A program made the translations under genes and the position numbers. The notes beneath the pieces were generated by a model, which did no database searches, was not told the origin of the DNA, and worked only from the letters and a program-made list of their open reading frames with translations. This document shows, piece by piece, positions 1 to 7,871 of a stretch of DNA of 64,000 bases. The stretch is from Enhydrobacter sp. (GTDB lineage: Bacteria > Pseudomonadota > Alphaproteobacteria > Reyranellales > Reyranellaceae): contig NZ_CP126889.1 of assembly GCF_030246845.1 (NCBI RefSeq), positions 992,001 through 1,056,000 of the forward strand, read 5' to 3'. Each line of letters opens with the position of its first letter. Within the stretch, counting starts at the first letter, position 1.

Positions 1-1
1 G

Positions 2-391
2 GGCCTGGCCATCACGCTCGCCGACTACGCCAGATCGTACGAGGCGAGGTCCAGGCTCGCCCGCGACCTGGCGCTGTGGCATCGGAAATACGATCTGCTG
101 CTGGCGCCCGTCACGCCGACCGCCGCCCCGACGGTGGAAACGCTCTACAACTCGGAGAGCTTCCCCCGCTGGACGAAAGGCGCGCCCTACACCTTGCCCT
201 TCAATCTGACAGGCCAGCCGGCCGCCTCGATGCCGGCCGGTCTCACTGCAACCGGCCTGCCGGTCGGCCTTCAGATCGTCGGCGCCCCTCGCACCGACCA
301 TCTGGTGCTGCGGGCCATGCGCGCCTACGAAAGCGTCACCAGCTGGGCCTGGCCGCAGCCGAAGGTCGTGGAGGCGCTGGCACGCCTCTAG
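2..391 (+). CDS. Amidase signature family protein, C-terminal part
   Basis: The reading frame is open from the window edge to a TAG at 389-391, so only about 129 C-terminal residues are visible. The text reads like the end of an amidase: a YDLLLAPVTPTAAP segment, then NLTGQPAASMPAG and LPVGLQIVGAP, the conserved hydrophobic tail block of amidase-signature hydrolases such as GatA-like and aryl-amidases. The catalytic Ser-cisSer-Lys region lies upstream of the window, so neither activity nor substrate can be judged. A second, complete amidase is at 33054-34454. Confidence 0.85.
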   Translation, partial: GLAITLADYARSYEARSRLARDLALWHRKYDLLLAPVTPTAAPTVETLYNSESFPRWTKGAPYTLPFNLTGQPAASMPAGLTATGLPVGLQIVGAPRTDHLVLRAMRAYESVTSWAWPQPKVVEALARL

Positions 392-702
392 CGAATGGGG
401 CGGTGACCGCCATTGAAAAGCCGCAGAATGCCTATAATTTCTCTCGCAGAGGACGCCTCTCGACGACCTGAGCGGCCTGTCCATGCGGACGTTGGCTGCA
501 GTGGTCGACGCCGCTGCCGGACCCTCCGCGTTTCAGTATCCACTTTCCGGAGTCGGCGGCCACCGGCGCCGACCTCTTGATCGAGCCAAATCACGGATCC
601 GCCGGTCCGTCGCGTCGTTCCGTCTGCCCGAGCTTGCGGCGCAGCAGCGGTCCGGCCGCAGGTTCGGAGCGGGTCAGGTAAGGACCGCGGCAGGAGGTTG
701 CA
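392..702. other. Intergenic stretch, no gene seen
   Basis: About 310 bases between the amidase stop and the SPW-repeat gene. A short perfect inverted repeat (GGCGGT, one base, ACCGCC; 399-411) follows the amidase stop. It has no T-run, so it is not a clear intrinsic terminator. A Shine-Dalgarno-like caggaggt at 691-698 belongs to the next gene. The open frames across here have no family resemblance. Confidence 0.4.
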
Positions 703-1065
703 ATGAGTACGTCCACCGACAGGATGTCCCATCAATGGCGGGACGTCGCCAATCTGATCCTGGGCCTCTGGATGCTGATCTCGCCGTGGGTGCTGGCCTA
801 TATCGGCGAGCCGACGGCGGCCTGGAACGCCCACATCGTCGGCATCATCGTCGCCGTAGCGGCGATCGCCGCGCTGGTGGCGTTCCACAAATGGGAAGAA
901 TGGGTCAACGTCGCGCTCGGCATCTGGCTGATCGTCTCTCCGTTCCTGCTGGGCTACGCGATGTTGTCCAACGCACTCTGGAACCAGATCGTGCTCGGCA
1001 TCGTGATCGGCGTCCTGGCCCTCTGGACCGCCGTCACGTCGACTGAACGCGGCGTCACGGCCTGA
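703..1065 (+). CDS. SPW repeat-containing small membrane protein
   Basis: A 120-residue protein with two tandem SPW units: WRDVANLILGLWMLISPWVL near residues 12-31, and WVNVALGIWLIVSPFLLGY near residues 67-85, where the second motif is SPF rather than SPW. Each unit is a pair of membrane segments, giving about four helices in the inner membrane. The family (PF03779) is widespread and its role is unknown. The ATG is preceded by AGGAGG at good spacing. The gene stands alone, with the next gene on the opposite strand. Confidence 0.85.
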   Translation: MSTSTDRMSHQWRDVANLILGLWMLISPWVLAYIGEPTAAWNAHIVGIIVAVAAIAALVAFHKWEEWVNVALGIWLIVSPFLLGYAMLSNALWNQIVLGIVIGVLALWTAVTSTERGVTA

Positions 1066-1161
1066 CGCCGAACTGCGTCCGAGGTTGACGCGCCCGACGA
1101 CAGGCCCTCGCCGGGCGCGAGAGTGCGGGCCGACCAGCAGCGCGCGAACATATTGTTCGGA

Positions 1162-2061
1162 TCAGTCGAGATCCATTCCGTCCATGCCGGCGTTCTTGCG
1201 CGCCTTCCTGGCGAGTTCGGTGAGGATCTTGCCAGCCTGATAGGGGTCGATCACCTGCTCGGCCATCGGCCCCTTGTGCCAGCCTTCGGCCACGGCGAAC
1301 TGGCCGTTGCCGGCCTGGAAGACGCGGCCGGTGACCTCGCGGCTCTGCTCGCTCACCAGCCATGTCGCGACCGGCGCAATCCACCTGGGATCGCGGCGCT
1401 TCTTGTCCTCCTCGGAATACTGCCGCAGGTCCTCGGTCATGCGCGTGAAGGCCGAGGGCGAGATCGAGTTCACGGTGACGCCGTAGCGCCCGAGCTCACG
1501 CGCCGCGATGATCGTGAAGGAGGCGATGCCGGCCTTGGCCGCGCCGTAGTTGGTCTGGCCGATGTTGCCGTAGATGCCCGACACCGATGTCGTCGTGACG
1601 ATGCGTGCATCGACCGGGCCGCCCTTCTGCTTGGCGAGATCGCGCCAGTAGGCGGCCGCATGCCGGGCCGGCGCGAAGGTGCCCTTGAGGTGCACCTTGA
1701 TCACGGCATCCCATTCGTCCTCGCTCATGTTGACTAGCATGCGGTCGCGCAGGATGCCCGCATTCAGCACCAGTGCGTCGAGCTTGCCAAAGGTCTGGAT
1801 CGCCTGGTCGACCATGCGCTTGGCGCCATTCCAGTCGGAGACGTCGTCGCCGTTGGCGACCGCCTCGCCGCCCTTGGCCTTGATCTCGTTCACGACCTGT
1901 TGAGCGGGGCCGACATCGTGGCCCTTGCCGGCGCGATCGCCGCCCAGGTCGTTCACCACCACCTTGGCGCCGTGCTCGGCCAGCATCAGGCAATGCTCGC
2001 GGCCCACCCCGCGGGCCCCGCCCGTCACGATCGCCACGCGGCCTTCGCACAATCTCGCCAT
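1162..2061 (-). CDS. SDR family oxidoreductase (3-hydroxyacyl-CoA dehydrogenase-like)
   Basis: A 299-residue short-chain dehydrogenase. The Rossmann glycine motif TGGARGVG is at residues 13-20, NAG at 100-102, and the catalytic set is Ser around 159-161, Tyr172 and Lys176 in a TNYGAAKAG context. The extended loop after the first beta strand (NDLGGDRAGKG) and the YGNIGQTNYGAAKAG block resemble the dehydrogenase domain of peroxisomal multifunctional enzyme type 2 (HSD17B4), so a 3-hydroxyacyl-CoA or related substrate is likely. The gene is divergent from the serine hydrolase at 2137, with a short palindrome between them. Confidence 0.85.
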   Translation of the reverse strand: MARLCEGRVAIVTGGARGVGREHCLMLAEHGAKVVVNDLGGDRAGKGHDVGPAQQVVNEIKAKGGEAVANGDDVSDWNGAKRMVDQAIQTFGKLDALVLNAGILRDRMLVNMSEDEWDAVIKVHLKGTFAPARHAAAYWRDLAKQKGGPVDARIVTTTSVSGIYGNIGQTNYGAAKAGIASFTIIAARELGRYGVTVNSISPSAFTRMTEDLRQYSEEDKKRRDPRWIAPVATWLVSEQSREVTGRVFQAGNGQFAVAEGWHKGPMAEQVIDPYQAGKILTELARKARKNAGMDGMDLD

Positions 2062-2103
2062 TGCACCCTCCTGTCTTTTGCGTGTCTGGAAATCCCCGTC
2101 CTG

Positions 2104-2116
2104 CGCTAGTCTAGCG
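2104..2116. promoter_or_regulatory. Short palindrome in divergent promoter region
   Basis: CGCTAG, one base, CTAGCG: a perfect 6-1-6 inverted repeat in the 75-bp gap between the divergent SDR and serine hydrolase genes. CTAG is usually scarce in such genomes, which makes a double CTAG palindrome a plausible operator. No regulator gene adjoins, so its binder is unknown. Confidence 0.35.
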
Positions 2117-2136
2117 GGTCAAAGAGGAGGATCGCC

Positions 2137-3363
2137 ATGGACACCCTGCCGCTCGTTTCGCCTGAACAGGTTGGCCTTTCCGCAGCGCGGCTCGCGCGCG
2201 TGAGCCAGTGGATGAAGGACTGGGTCGACAGCGGGCGGCTGCCCGGCATGGTGACCTGCGTGATGCGCAAGGGCGAACTCGCCTTTGCCGAGGCCTACGG
2301 CAAGGCCGACGTCGAGCGCAACAAGGCGGTGCGGCCGGATACGATCTTCCGCATCTACTCCATGACCAAGCCGCTCACCTCGACGGCGATCATGATGCTC
2401 TACGAGGAGGGCCGCTTCCAGCTCGACGACCCGATCTCGCGCTTCCTGCCGGCGTTCAAGAGCATGCGCGTCTTCGCCGGGGGCAGCCGAGGCAAGATCG
2501 AATCTGTGCCGGCCGAACGCGAGATCACTTTCCGCGATCTCCTGACCCACACCTCCGGCCTCACCTACGGCTTCATGGAAAGCAATCCGGTCGATGCGCT
2601 CTATCGCGCCAAGGATGGCGTCGATTTCCAGACGGCGGAGACGAGCCTCGCCGAGGTCGTCGACAAGCTCGCGACCTTTCCCCTGATCGCCCAACCCGGC
2701 AAGGCCTGGAACTACAGCGTCTCGACCGACGTGCTGGGCCGCCTGGTCGAGGTGATCGCCGGCGAGCCGTTCGAGAAGTATCTGGTCGAGAAGGTCATCA
2801 GGCCGCTCGGTATGGTCGACACGGACTTCCACGTGCCGAAGGAGAAGCATGGACGCTTCGCCGCGAACTACAGTGCCACGCCGGAGGGCAAGCTCTCCCT
2901 GCTCGACGATCCGGCCAAGAGCCGCTACCTCAAGCCGCGCAAGGTGAACTCGGGCGGCGGCGGCCTCGTCTCGACGGCCGCCGACTATCTGCGCTTCTGC
3001 AAGTTCATGCTGAACAAGGGCGAGCTCGACGGCGTGCGGCTGCTCGGCCGCAAGACGGTCGAGCTCATGACCATGAACCATCTCAACGGCGACATGGCCG
3101 ACATGGGCACGCCGCGTTTCTCCGAATCGACATACTACGGCATCGGCTTCGGGCTGGGCTTCTCGGTCATGATCGATCCGGCCAAGGCGCATATCGTGGG
3201 CACGCCCGGCGAATATGCCTGGGGCGGCGCGGCCTCCACCGCCTTCTGGTGCGACCCCATGGAGGACATGGCGGTGGTGCTCCTGACCCAGCTCATGCCC
3301 TCCTCGACCTATCCGATCCGCCGCGAGCTGCGCGTGCTCGCCTATCAGGCGATCGTGGATTGA
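2137..3363 (+). CDS. Serine hydrolase of the class C beta-lactamase/esterase family
   Basis: A 408-residue protein of the beta-lactamase-related (PF00144) family. The nucleophile motif SxxK is SMTK at residues 75-78, and the second motif is Tyr-Ser-Val at 193-195. A Gly-rich WGGAAST segment near residue 363 occupies the place of the third motif. There is no signal peptide, so a cytoplasmic esterase or lactonase is more likely than a true beta-lactamase. AGAGGAGG precedes the ATG. Its stop overlaps the start of the TfdA-like gene (TGATG), so the two are translationally coupled. Confidence 0.85.
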   Translation: MDTLPLVSPEQVGLSAARLARVSQWMKDWVDSGRLPGMVTCVMRKGELAFAEAYGKADVERNKAVRPDTIFRIYSMTKPLTSTAIMMLYEEGRFQLDDPISRFLPAFKSMRVFAGGSRGKIESVPAEREITFRDLLTHTSGLTYGFMESNPVDALYRAKDGVDFQTAETSLAEVVDKLATFPLIAQPGKAWNYSVSTDVLGRLVEVIAGEPFEKYLVEKVIRPLGMVDTDFHVPKEKHGRFAANYSATPEGKLSLLDDPAKSRYLKPRKVNSGGGGLVSTAADYLRFCKFMLNKGELDGVRLLGRKTVELMTMNHLNGDMADMGTPRFSESTYYGIGFGLGFSVMIDPAKAHIVGTPGEYAWGGAASTAFWCDPMEDMAVVLLTQLMPSSTYPIRRELRVLAYQAIVD

Positions 3364-4238
3364 TGCGCAATACCGGGTCCATCACCGTCAGGAAGCTGCA
3401 TCCGCTCTTCGGCGCGGAAATCTCGGGCATCGACATCACCAGGCCGCTCAGCGTGCGCGAGTTCGGCCCGATCCGGGCGGCGTTCGAGGAGCACTCGGTG
3501 CTCCTCTTTCGTGATCAGCCGATGGATGACGAGAAGCAGATCCGCTTCAGCGAATATTTCGGCCCGCTCGAGACCACCGGCAGCGCCAATCCCGCGGCCG
3601 GCACCAAGTTCGCCCGTCAGTCGAATCGCGACATCCGGACGGGCGAGCCGATCCCGCCCGACGACATGCGCATGATCTACCAGAAGGCCAACTGCTTCTG
3701 GCACTCGGACTCCTCGTTCAAGCGCATCCCCTCGCTCTGCTCCGTCCTGACCGCGCGCATCTGCCCGCCGGAAGGCGGCAACACCGAGTTCCTCTGCATG
3801 CGCGCGGCCTGGAACGCGCTGCCGCCGGCGCTGCAGGCGACGATCGGGCCGCTCGTTGCCGAGCATGCGCTCGAATATTCGCGCAACCGCGTCCAGAAGG
3901 GAATCCTGAGCGCGAAGGCGCTGGCCGAGCTGCCGCCGGTGAAGCAGCGGCTGTTCCAGGACAATCCGATCAACGGCCGGCGCGCGCTCTATATCGGCGC
4001 ACATGCCGGCTTCATCGTCGGCTGGCCGCGCCCGACCGGCGAGGCGCTGCTGGCCGAGCTGACGGCGCGCGCCGACCAGCCCGAATTCCGGCTGTCGCAT
4101 GCGTGGCGCGAAGGCGACGTGATCGTCTGGGACAATCGTGCCGTCCTGCATCGCGCGACGTACTACGATGCGGTGAAGCACAAGCGCCTGATGCAGCGCA
4201 CGACGATCGGCGGCGATGCACCGACGGTGATGCAATAG
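3363..4238 (+). CDS. TauD/TfdA family Fe(II)/2-oxoglutarate-dependent dioxygenase
   Basis: A 291-residue enzyme of the TauD/TfdA fold. The iron-binding facial triad is visible as HxD at His114 and Asp116 (WHSDSSF) and a distal His263 (AVLHRAT). The family oxidises substrates such as taurine, 2,4-D and other carboxylates or sulfonates at the expense of 2-oxoglutarate. The ATG overlaps the stop of the upstream hydrolase and the MFS gene follows after 3 bp, so hydrolysis, hydroxylation and transport of one compound class are probably linked. The exact substrate cannot be read from the sequence. Confidence 0.88.
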   Translation: MRNTGSITVRKLHPLFGAEISGIDITRPLSVREFGPIRAAFEEHSVLLFRDQPMDDEKQIRFSEYFGPLETTGSANPAAGTKFARQSNRDIRTGEPIPPDDMRMIYQKANCFWHSDSSFKRIPSLCSVLTARICPPEGGNTEFLCMRAAWNALPPALQATIGPLVAEHALEYSRNRVQKGILSAKALAELPPVKQRLFQDNPINGRRALYIGAHAGFIVGWPRPTGEALLAELTARADQPEFRLSHAWREGDVIVWDNRAVLHRATYYDAVKHKRLMQRTTIGGDAPTVMQ

Positions 4239-4241
4239 GCG

Positions 4242-5660
4242 ATGCCCTACTCGACGTCCGTCGCCCAGCCCGTCAAGCCGACTGCCGCTCCGGACGGCCT
4301 TCCGCCCGGGGCGCCGCGCATCCTTGCCGTGGCCACCATCACGATCGGCCTGTCGATGGCGGTGCTCAGCAACTCGATGACCAACCTTGCCCTGCCCTAT
4401 ATCGCGCAGGACCTGGGCATCTCGGCCGAGACCTCGATCTGGATCGTCAACGCGAGCCAGATCGCGCAGATGGTGTGCCTTCTGCCGCTGGCGGCGCTGG
4501 GCGACATCGTGGGCTATCGCCACGTCTATCGCGCCGGCCTGCTTCTGTTCTGCATCGCCTCGGTGGGCTGCGTGCTCGCGCCGTCGTTCGCCTGGCTGCT
4601 GGCCGCGCGCACCTTCCAGGGACTCGGCTCGGCGGGCCTGATGGCGATTCAGCCGGCGCTGGTACGCGCCATCTACCCGCGCAGCATGCTGGGACGCGGG
4701 CTCGGCTTCAATACCACGGTTGTCGCCACGTCGCTTGCGGCCGGTCCCAGTATCGGTGCCGCGCTCCTCACCGTCTCGTCCTGGCCGACCCTGTTCGCGG
4801 TCTACATCCCGCTCGGCCTCGCCTCGTTCCTTCTCGGCGAGCGCTATCTGCCGCGCACGGTCCATGTGCAGCGTCCGTTCGACATCCTGTCGGCGATCCT
4901 GTCCGGCACCACCTTCGGCTTGTTGATCTTCGGCATCGACGGCATGGCGCACGGCCACACTTGGATGGCGATCCTAGCCGAGATGGGTGGCGCGGCGGCG
5001 CTGGGCACGCTTTTCATCTGGCGGCAGATGCGGCTTGCCCATCCGATGATGCCGATCGACATCTTCAGGCGGCCGATCTTCTCACTCTCGATCACCACTT
5101 CGAGCTGCACTTTCGTGGCGCAGGGCCTGGCCTATGTCAGCCTGCCGTTCTTCTTCCATACCGTGCTGGACCGCAGCGCCACCGACACCGGCATCCTGCT
5201 CACGGCCTGGCCGGCGGCGCTCGCCCTTGTCGCGCCCTTCGCCGGGCGGCTCGCCGACCGCTATCATGCCGGCATCCTGGGGGTGATCGGGCTGGGCAGC
5301 ATGACGACCGGCCTCGTTCTGACCGCGCTCCTGCCGGAGCATCCTTCGACCGCCGACATCATGTGGCGGCTGATGCTGTGCGGCGCGGGCTTCGGCATCT
5401 TCGCCTCGCCCAACAACCGCTTGATGATCAGTGCGGTGCCGCGCGACCGCAGCGGCAGCGCGGGCGGCATCATCGCCACGTCACGCACGCTCGGCCAGAC
5501 CATGGGCGCGGCGCTGGTGGCGCTGACCTTCGGTCTGTTCGATTTCTCGGCAGGCGGAGAGGAGGCGAACGCCGCCGCTCACGCCGCCCTCTGGCTGGGT
5601 GCGGGTTTCGCTGGCACCGCGCTCCTGATCGGCAGCACGCGCATGCGATTGCAGAGGTAG
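4242..5660 (+). CDS. MFS transporter, DHA2 (EmrB/QacA-like) family
   Basis: A 472-residue polytopic membrane protein with an early LPYIAQDLGIS..IWIVNASQIAQ segment and the typical loop (RTFQGLGSAGLMAIQPALVR) of the 14-helix drug:H+ antiporter family. It is the third gene of the tightly packed serine hydrolase-TfdA-MFS set (3-bp gap), so it may import or export the compound they process. DHA2 proteins usually export drugs or metabolites, and direction is not decidable here. A close paralogue lies at 15620-16972. Confidence 0.85.
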   Translation: MPYSTSVAQPVKPTAAPDGLPPGAPRILAVATITIGLSMAVLSNSMTNLALPYIAQDLGISAETSIWIVNASQIAQMVCLLPLAALGDIVGYRHVYRAGLLLFCIASVGCVLAPSFAWLLAARTFQGLGSAGLMAIQPALVRAIYPRSMLGRGLGFNTTVVATSLAAGPSIGAALLTVSSWPTLFAVYIPLGLASFLLGERYLPRTVHVQRPFDILSAILSGTTFGLLIFGIDGMAHGHTWMAILAEMGGAAALGTLFIWRQMRLAHPMMPIDIFRRPIFSLSITTSSCTFVAQGLAYVSLPFFFHTVLDRSATDTGILLTAWPAALALVAPFAGRLADRYHAGILGVIGLGSMTTGLVLTALLPEHPSTADIMWRLMLCGAGFGIFASPNNRLMISAVPRDRSGSAGGIIATSRTLGQTMGAALVALTFGLFDFSAGGEEANAAAHAALWLGAGFAGTALLIGSTRMRLQR

Positions 5661-5664
5661 CGAC

Positions 5665-5793
5665 ATGATGCGGACAGCTCTTGCCTTGCTCCTGGCGGCC
5701 CTTCTCGGCGGCTGCGTCACGGCCTCCGATGGCGACAACTCGCTCGAACGAATGATCCGCAACCACAACGCCGCGGTTCAGTCGGCGGGCTGA
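5665..5793 (+). CDS. Small putative lipoprotein (42 aa)
   Basis: A 42-residue product beginning MMRTALALLLAALLGGC: a short basic start, a hydrophobic core and an LGGC lipobox with Cys at position 17. The mature part is only about 26 residues (VTASDGDNSLERMIRNHN...). It starts 4 bp after the MFS stop. Tiny lipoproteins of this size are often missed by annotation. Function is unknown. Confidence 0.6.
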   Translation: MMRTALALLLAALLGGCVTASDGDNSLERMIRNHNAAVQSAG

Positions 5794-5871
5794 GATCACG
5801 GCTTCCTAGCCAGTTCGTGATTCCCCATGGCGAGCGAGGCGAACCTATCCTGATCGCGTCAGGAGGTGCCC

Positions 5872-6030
5872 ATGCCTCTTCTGCCGCTGATCATGATCGC
5901 GATCCTGATCCTGGACCTTTGCGCCTGCAGCACCGACCCGGGCAAGCAGGCCGCCATCGACGAGATGCAACGCCGGCACACGATTTGGGCGGAGACCATG
6001 GGTGGTGGCGGCGGTGGCGGCGGCATGTGA
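5872..6030 (+). CDS. Small putative lipoprotein with poly-Gly tail (52 aa)
   Basis: An ATG 7 bp after AGGAGG opens a 52-residue product: a hydrophobic stretch of about 17 residues ends in the lipobox-like LCAC (Cys19), then STDPGKQAAIDEMQRRHTIW and a run of eight glycines. The strong ribosome site supports real translation. It ends one base before the convergent GlxA-type gene. It looks like a relative of the neighbouring 42-residue lipoprotein in design but not in sequence. Function is unknown. Confidence 0.55.
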   Translation: MPLLPLIMIAILILDLCACSTDPGKQAAIDEMQRRHTIWAETMGGGGGGGGM

Positions 6031-6984
6031 TCAGCCGGGCCGGTGCATCTCGCGGAAGAGCGAGGGCGTCATGCCGAAGCCACGCTCGAACGCCGCCCCC
6101 AGCCGCGCCGGCGAGCCCAATCCGACACGGCCCGCGATCACCTTCAGCGGCAAATCCCTGGTCATCAAAGTACGCGCCGCCTCGAGCCGCAAGCGCTCGA
6201 CGAACTGTGCCGGAGTCTTGCCGGTGGCCCCGGTGAACTTGCGATAGAAACTTCGTTCGCTGAGTCCGGCGCGACGGGCGAGCGCCGGCACGTCGAGCGC
6301 CGCGTCGAGGTGGGACTGCATCCACTCGATAAGGGCGGCAAACGGCGCCTCGGCCTTCGTCTGGACCTGCAGGAGCGGGCTGAACTGCGACTGATAGCCC
6401 GGACGGCGGGCGTAAAGCACGAAATGGCGCGCAATCAGGTTGGCGACGCTGGCGCCGAGATCAGCCTCGACCAAGGCCAGCGCCATGTCGATGCCGGTGG
6501 TGACGCCCGCCGAGGTCCAGACCTTGCCGTCGACGACGTAGAGTGCGTCGGCATCGACCGAGAGCGCGGGATAGCGCCGCGCAAGCTTCTCGCAACTCGC
6601 CCAGTGCGTGGCCACGCGCTTGCCGTCGAGCAGGCCCGCAGCGGCGAGCACGAAAGCACCGGTGCAGACCGAGCCGTAACGCGCGGCAAACGGTGCCATC
6701 CTCTGCAGCCAGCGCCGCACGTCGGTGCGCGCCGTCACTGCCGGCAAGCCGCGCGATCCGCCGGCCACCAGAAGGGTGTCGGCCCGGCCACCGAATCGGC
6801 GTGTCTGGATCGCGACTCCACTGTTGGTCGCCACCATGCCGCCGTCGGGCGACAGGATCCGCAGATCGTACGCCCGACGGCCCACCGCCTCGTTGGCCGC
6901 GCCGAATACCGCGGCGGGACCGGTGACGTCGAGAAGCTGGCACCCGTCATAGGCCAGGAGAAAGAGACGATGCGTATGCTGCAT
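6031..6984 (-). CDS. GlxA family transcriptional regulator (DJ-1/PfpI domain plus AraC-type HTH)
   Basis: About 317 residues. The N-terminal DJ-1/PfpI domain (FLLAYDGCQLLDVTGPAAVFGAAN... SVCTGAFVLAAAGLLDG) is followed by an AraC-type double helix-turn-helix (ARRAGLSERSFYRKFTGATGKTPAQFVERLRLEAAR). The family regulates amine, arginine, betaine or nitrile genes in proteobacteria. The start at 6984 (MQHTHRLF) is chosen from the domain boundary. Frames extend upstream to a GTG at 7020, but that would place a perfect inverted repeat inside the gene. It is divergent from an isonitrile-hydratase-like gene, its likely target. Confidence 0.85.
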   Translation of the reverse strand: MQHTHRLFLLAYDGCQLLDVTGPAAVFGAANEAVGRRAYDLRILSPDGGMVATNSGVAIQTRRFGGRADTLLVAGGSRGLPAVTARTDVRRWLQRMAPFAARYGSVCTGAFVLAAAGLLDGKRVATHWASCEKLARRYPALSVDADALYVVDGKVWTSAGVTTGIDMALALVEADLGASVANLIARHFVLYARRPGYQSQFSPLLQVQTKAEAPFAALIEWMQSHLDAALDVPALARRAGLSERSFYRKFTGATGKTPAQFVERLRLEAARTLMTRDLPLKVIAGRVGLGSPARLGAAFERGFGMTPSLFREMHRPG

Positions 6985-7019
6985 TGGCAGAAAGTAGATG
7001 ATATTTGTCATTTCTGCCA
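6985..7019. promoter_or_regulatory. Perfect 9-bp inverted repeat, candidate GlxA-type operator
   Basis: TGGCAGAAA (6985-6993) and TTTCTGCCA (7011-7019) are perfect inverted arms separated by 17 bp, directly upstream of the regulator start and in front of the divergent DJ-1/PfpI gene. Arm spacing of about two to three helical turns suits a dimeric AraC-family regulator. This is an inference from position and symmetry. Confidence 0.5.
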
Positions 7020-7030
7020 CCGCTACTTCT

Positions 7031-7060
7031 TGTCATCCTGAGCGCAGCCAAGAATCTCGC
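7031..7060 (+). repeat. REP-like extragenic element, degenerate
   Basis: The segment beginning tgtcatcctgagcgcagcc and ending in gaatctcgc resembles a dispersed intergenic element seen in many bacteria (core TGTCATCCTGAGCGAAG followed by GGATCTC). It lies in the gap before the DJ-1/PfpI gene. Only one copy was noticed in this window, so repeat status rests on memory of other genomes. Confidence 0.4.
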
Positions 7061-7097
7061 GCCGGCACCAGGCTCGACACACTCAAGAGAGACACCC

Positions 7098-7784
7098 ATG
7101 ACCGTCCCGCTCCATATCGGCATCCTGATCTTCCCCAAGGTGACGCAGCTCGACGCCACCGGCCCGGCACAAATGCTGGCCCGCGTACCGGACGCCCGGA
7201 TCCACATGATCTGGAAGACCCGCGAGCCCGTGCCGACCGACGCTGGCTTTTCGATCGTGCCCAACGCCACCTTCGCCGACTGCCCGCAGCTCGACCTCGT
7301 CTGCGTGCCGGGCGGCACCGGCCAGATCGACTTGATGACCGATCGGGAGACGCTCGACTTCCTGCGCAAGCAGGCGGCCGGTGCCCGCTACGTCACCTCC
7401 GTCTGCACGGGATCGCTGGTGCTGGGCGCCGCGGGCCTGCTCAAAGGCTACAGATCGGCCTGCCACTGGGCCTGGCGCGACATGCTGGCGGATTTCGGCG
7501 CCATTCCCGTTGCCGAGCGCGTGGTGCGAGACCGCAATCGAATCTCGGGCGGCGGCGTGACGGCCGGGATCGACTTCGGGCTCGCCGTGGCGGCCGAGCT
7601 CGCGGGCGAGGAGGTGGCCAAGTCGATCCAGCTCGGCTTCGAGTACGACCCGCAGCCCCCTTTCGATTGCGGCTCGCCCGAGAAGGCCGGCCCCGAGCGC
7701 GTTGCCCGGATGCGCCACCAGCTCTCCGGGCTGCTCGAGATCCGGCGCCGGGCGAACGACGCCGCCGCAGCCCGACTACGCTAG
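7098..7784 (+). CDS. DJ-1/PfpI family protein, isonitrile hydratase-like
   Basis: A 228-residue single-domain DJ-1/PfpI protein. The nucleophile elbow is SVCTGSLVLGAAGLLKG with Cys103-Thr104, and an Asp at position 19 (TQLDATGP) matches the catalytic Asp/Cys/Thr layout described for Pseudomonas isonitrile hydratase (InhA), which converts isonitriles to N-substituted formamides. The ATG at 7098 follows AGAGAGA and matches the family N-terminus; a longer frame from 7005 runs through the intergenic repeat. The divergent GlxA-type regulator shares the same domain, a common pairing. Confidence 0.8.
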   Translation: MTVPLHIGILIFPKVTQLDATGPAQMLARVPDARIHMIWKTREPVPTDAGFSIVPNATFADCPQLDLVCVPGGTGQIDLMTDRETLDFLRKQAAGARYVTSVCTGSLVLGAAGLLKGYRSACHWAWRDMLADFGAIPVAERVVRDRNRISGGGVTAGIDFGLAVAAELAGEEVAKSIQLGFEYDPQPPFDCGSPEKAGPERVARMRHQLSGLLEIRRRANDAAAARLR

Positions 7785-7871
7785 GAGCCTCGCCGCGAAG
7801 CGATTGATACAGAAGGACCGTTGGCCGCAGCCCCGGCTGCGGCGATGATGCGACGGGGAGAAGCGTTTCCC

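Noticed and set aside
1095..1135. Terminator after the SPW-repeat gene
   Set aside because: GC-rich self-complementary arms exist but the loop is long and there is no T-run.
3345..4958. Long minus-strand open frame opposite the dioxygenase and MFS genes
   Set aside because: Arg/Gln/Asp-rich text with no family features; it is the antisense shadow of well-identified genes in high-GC DNA.
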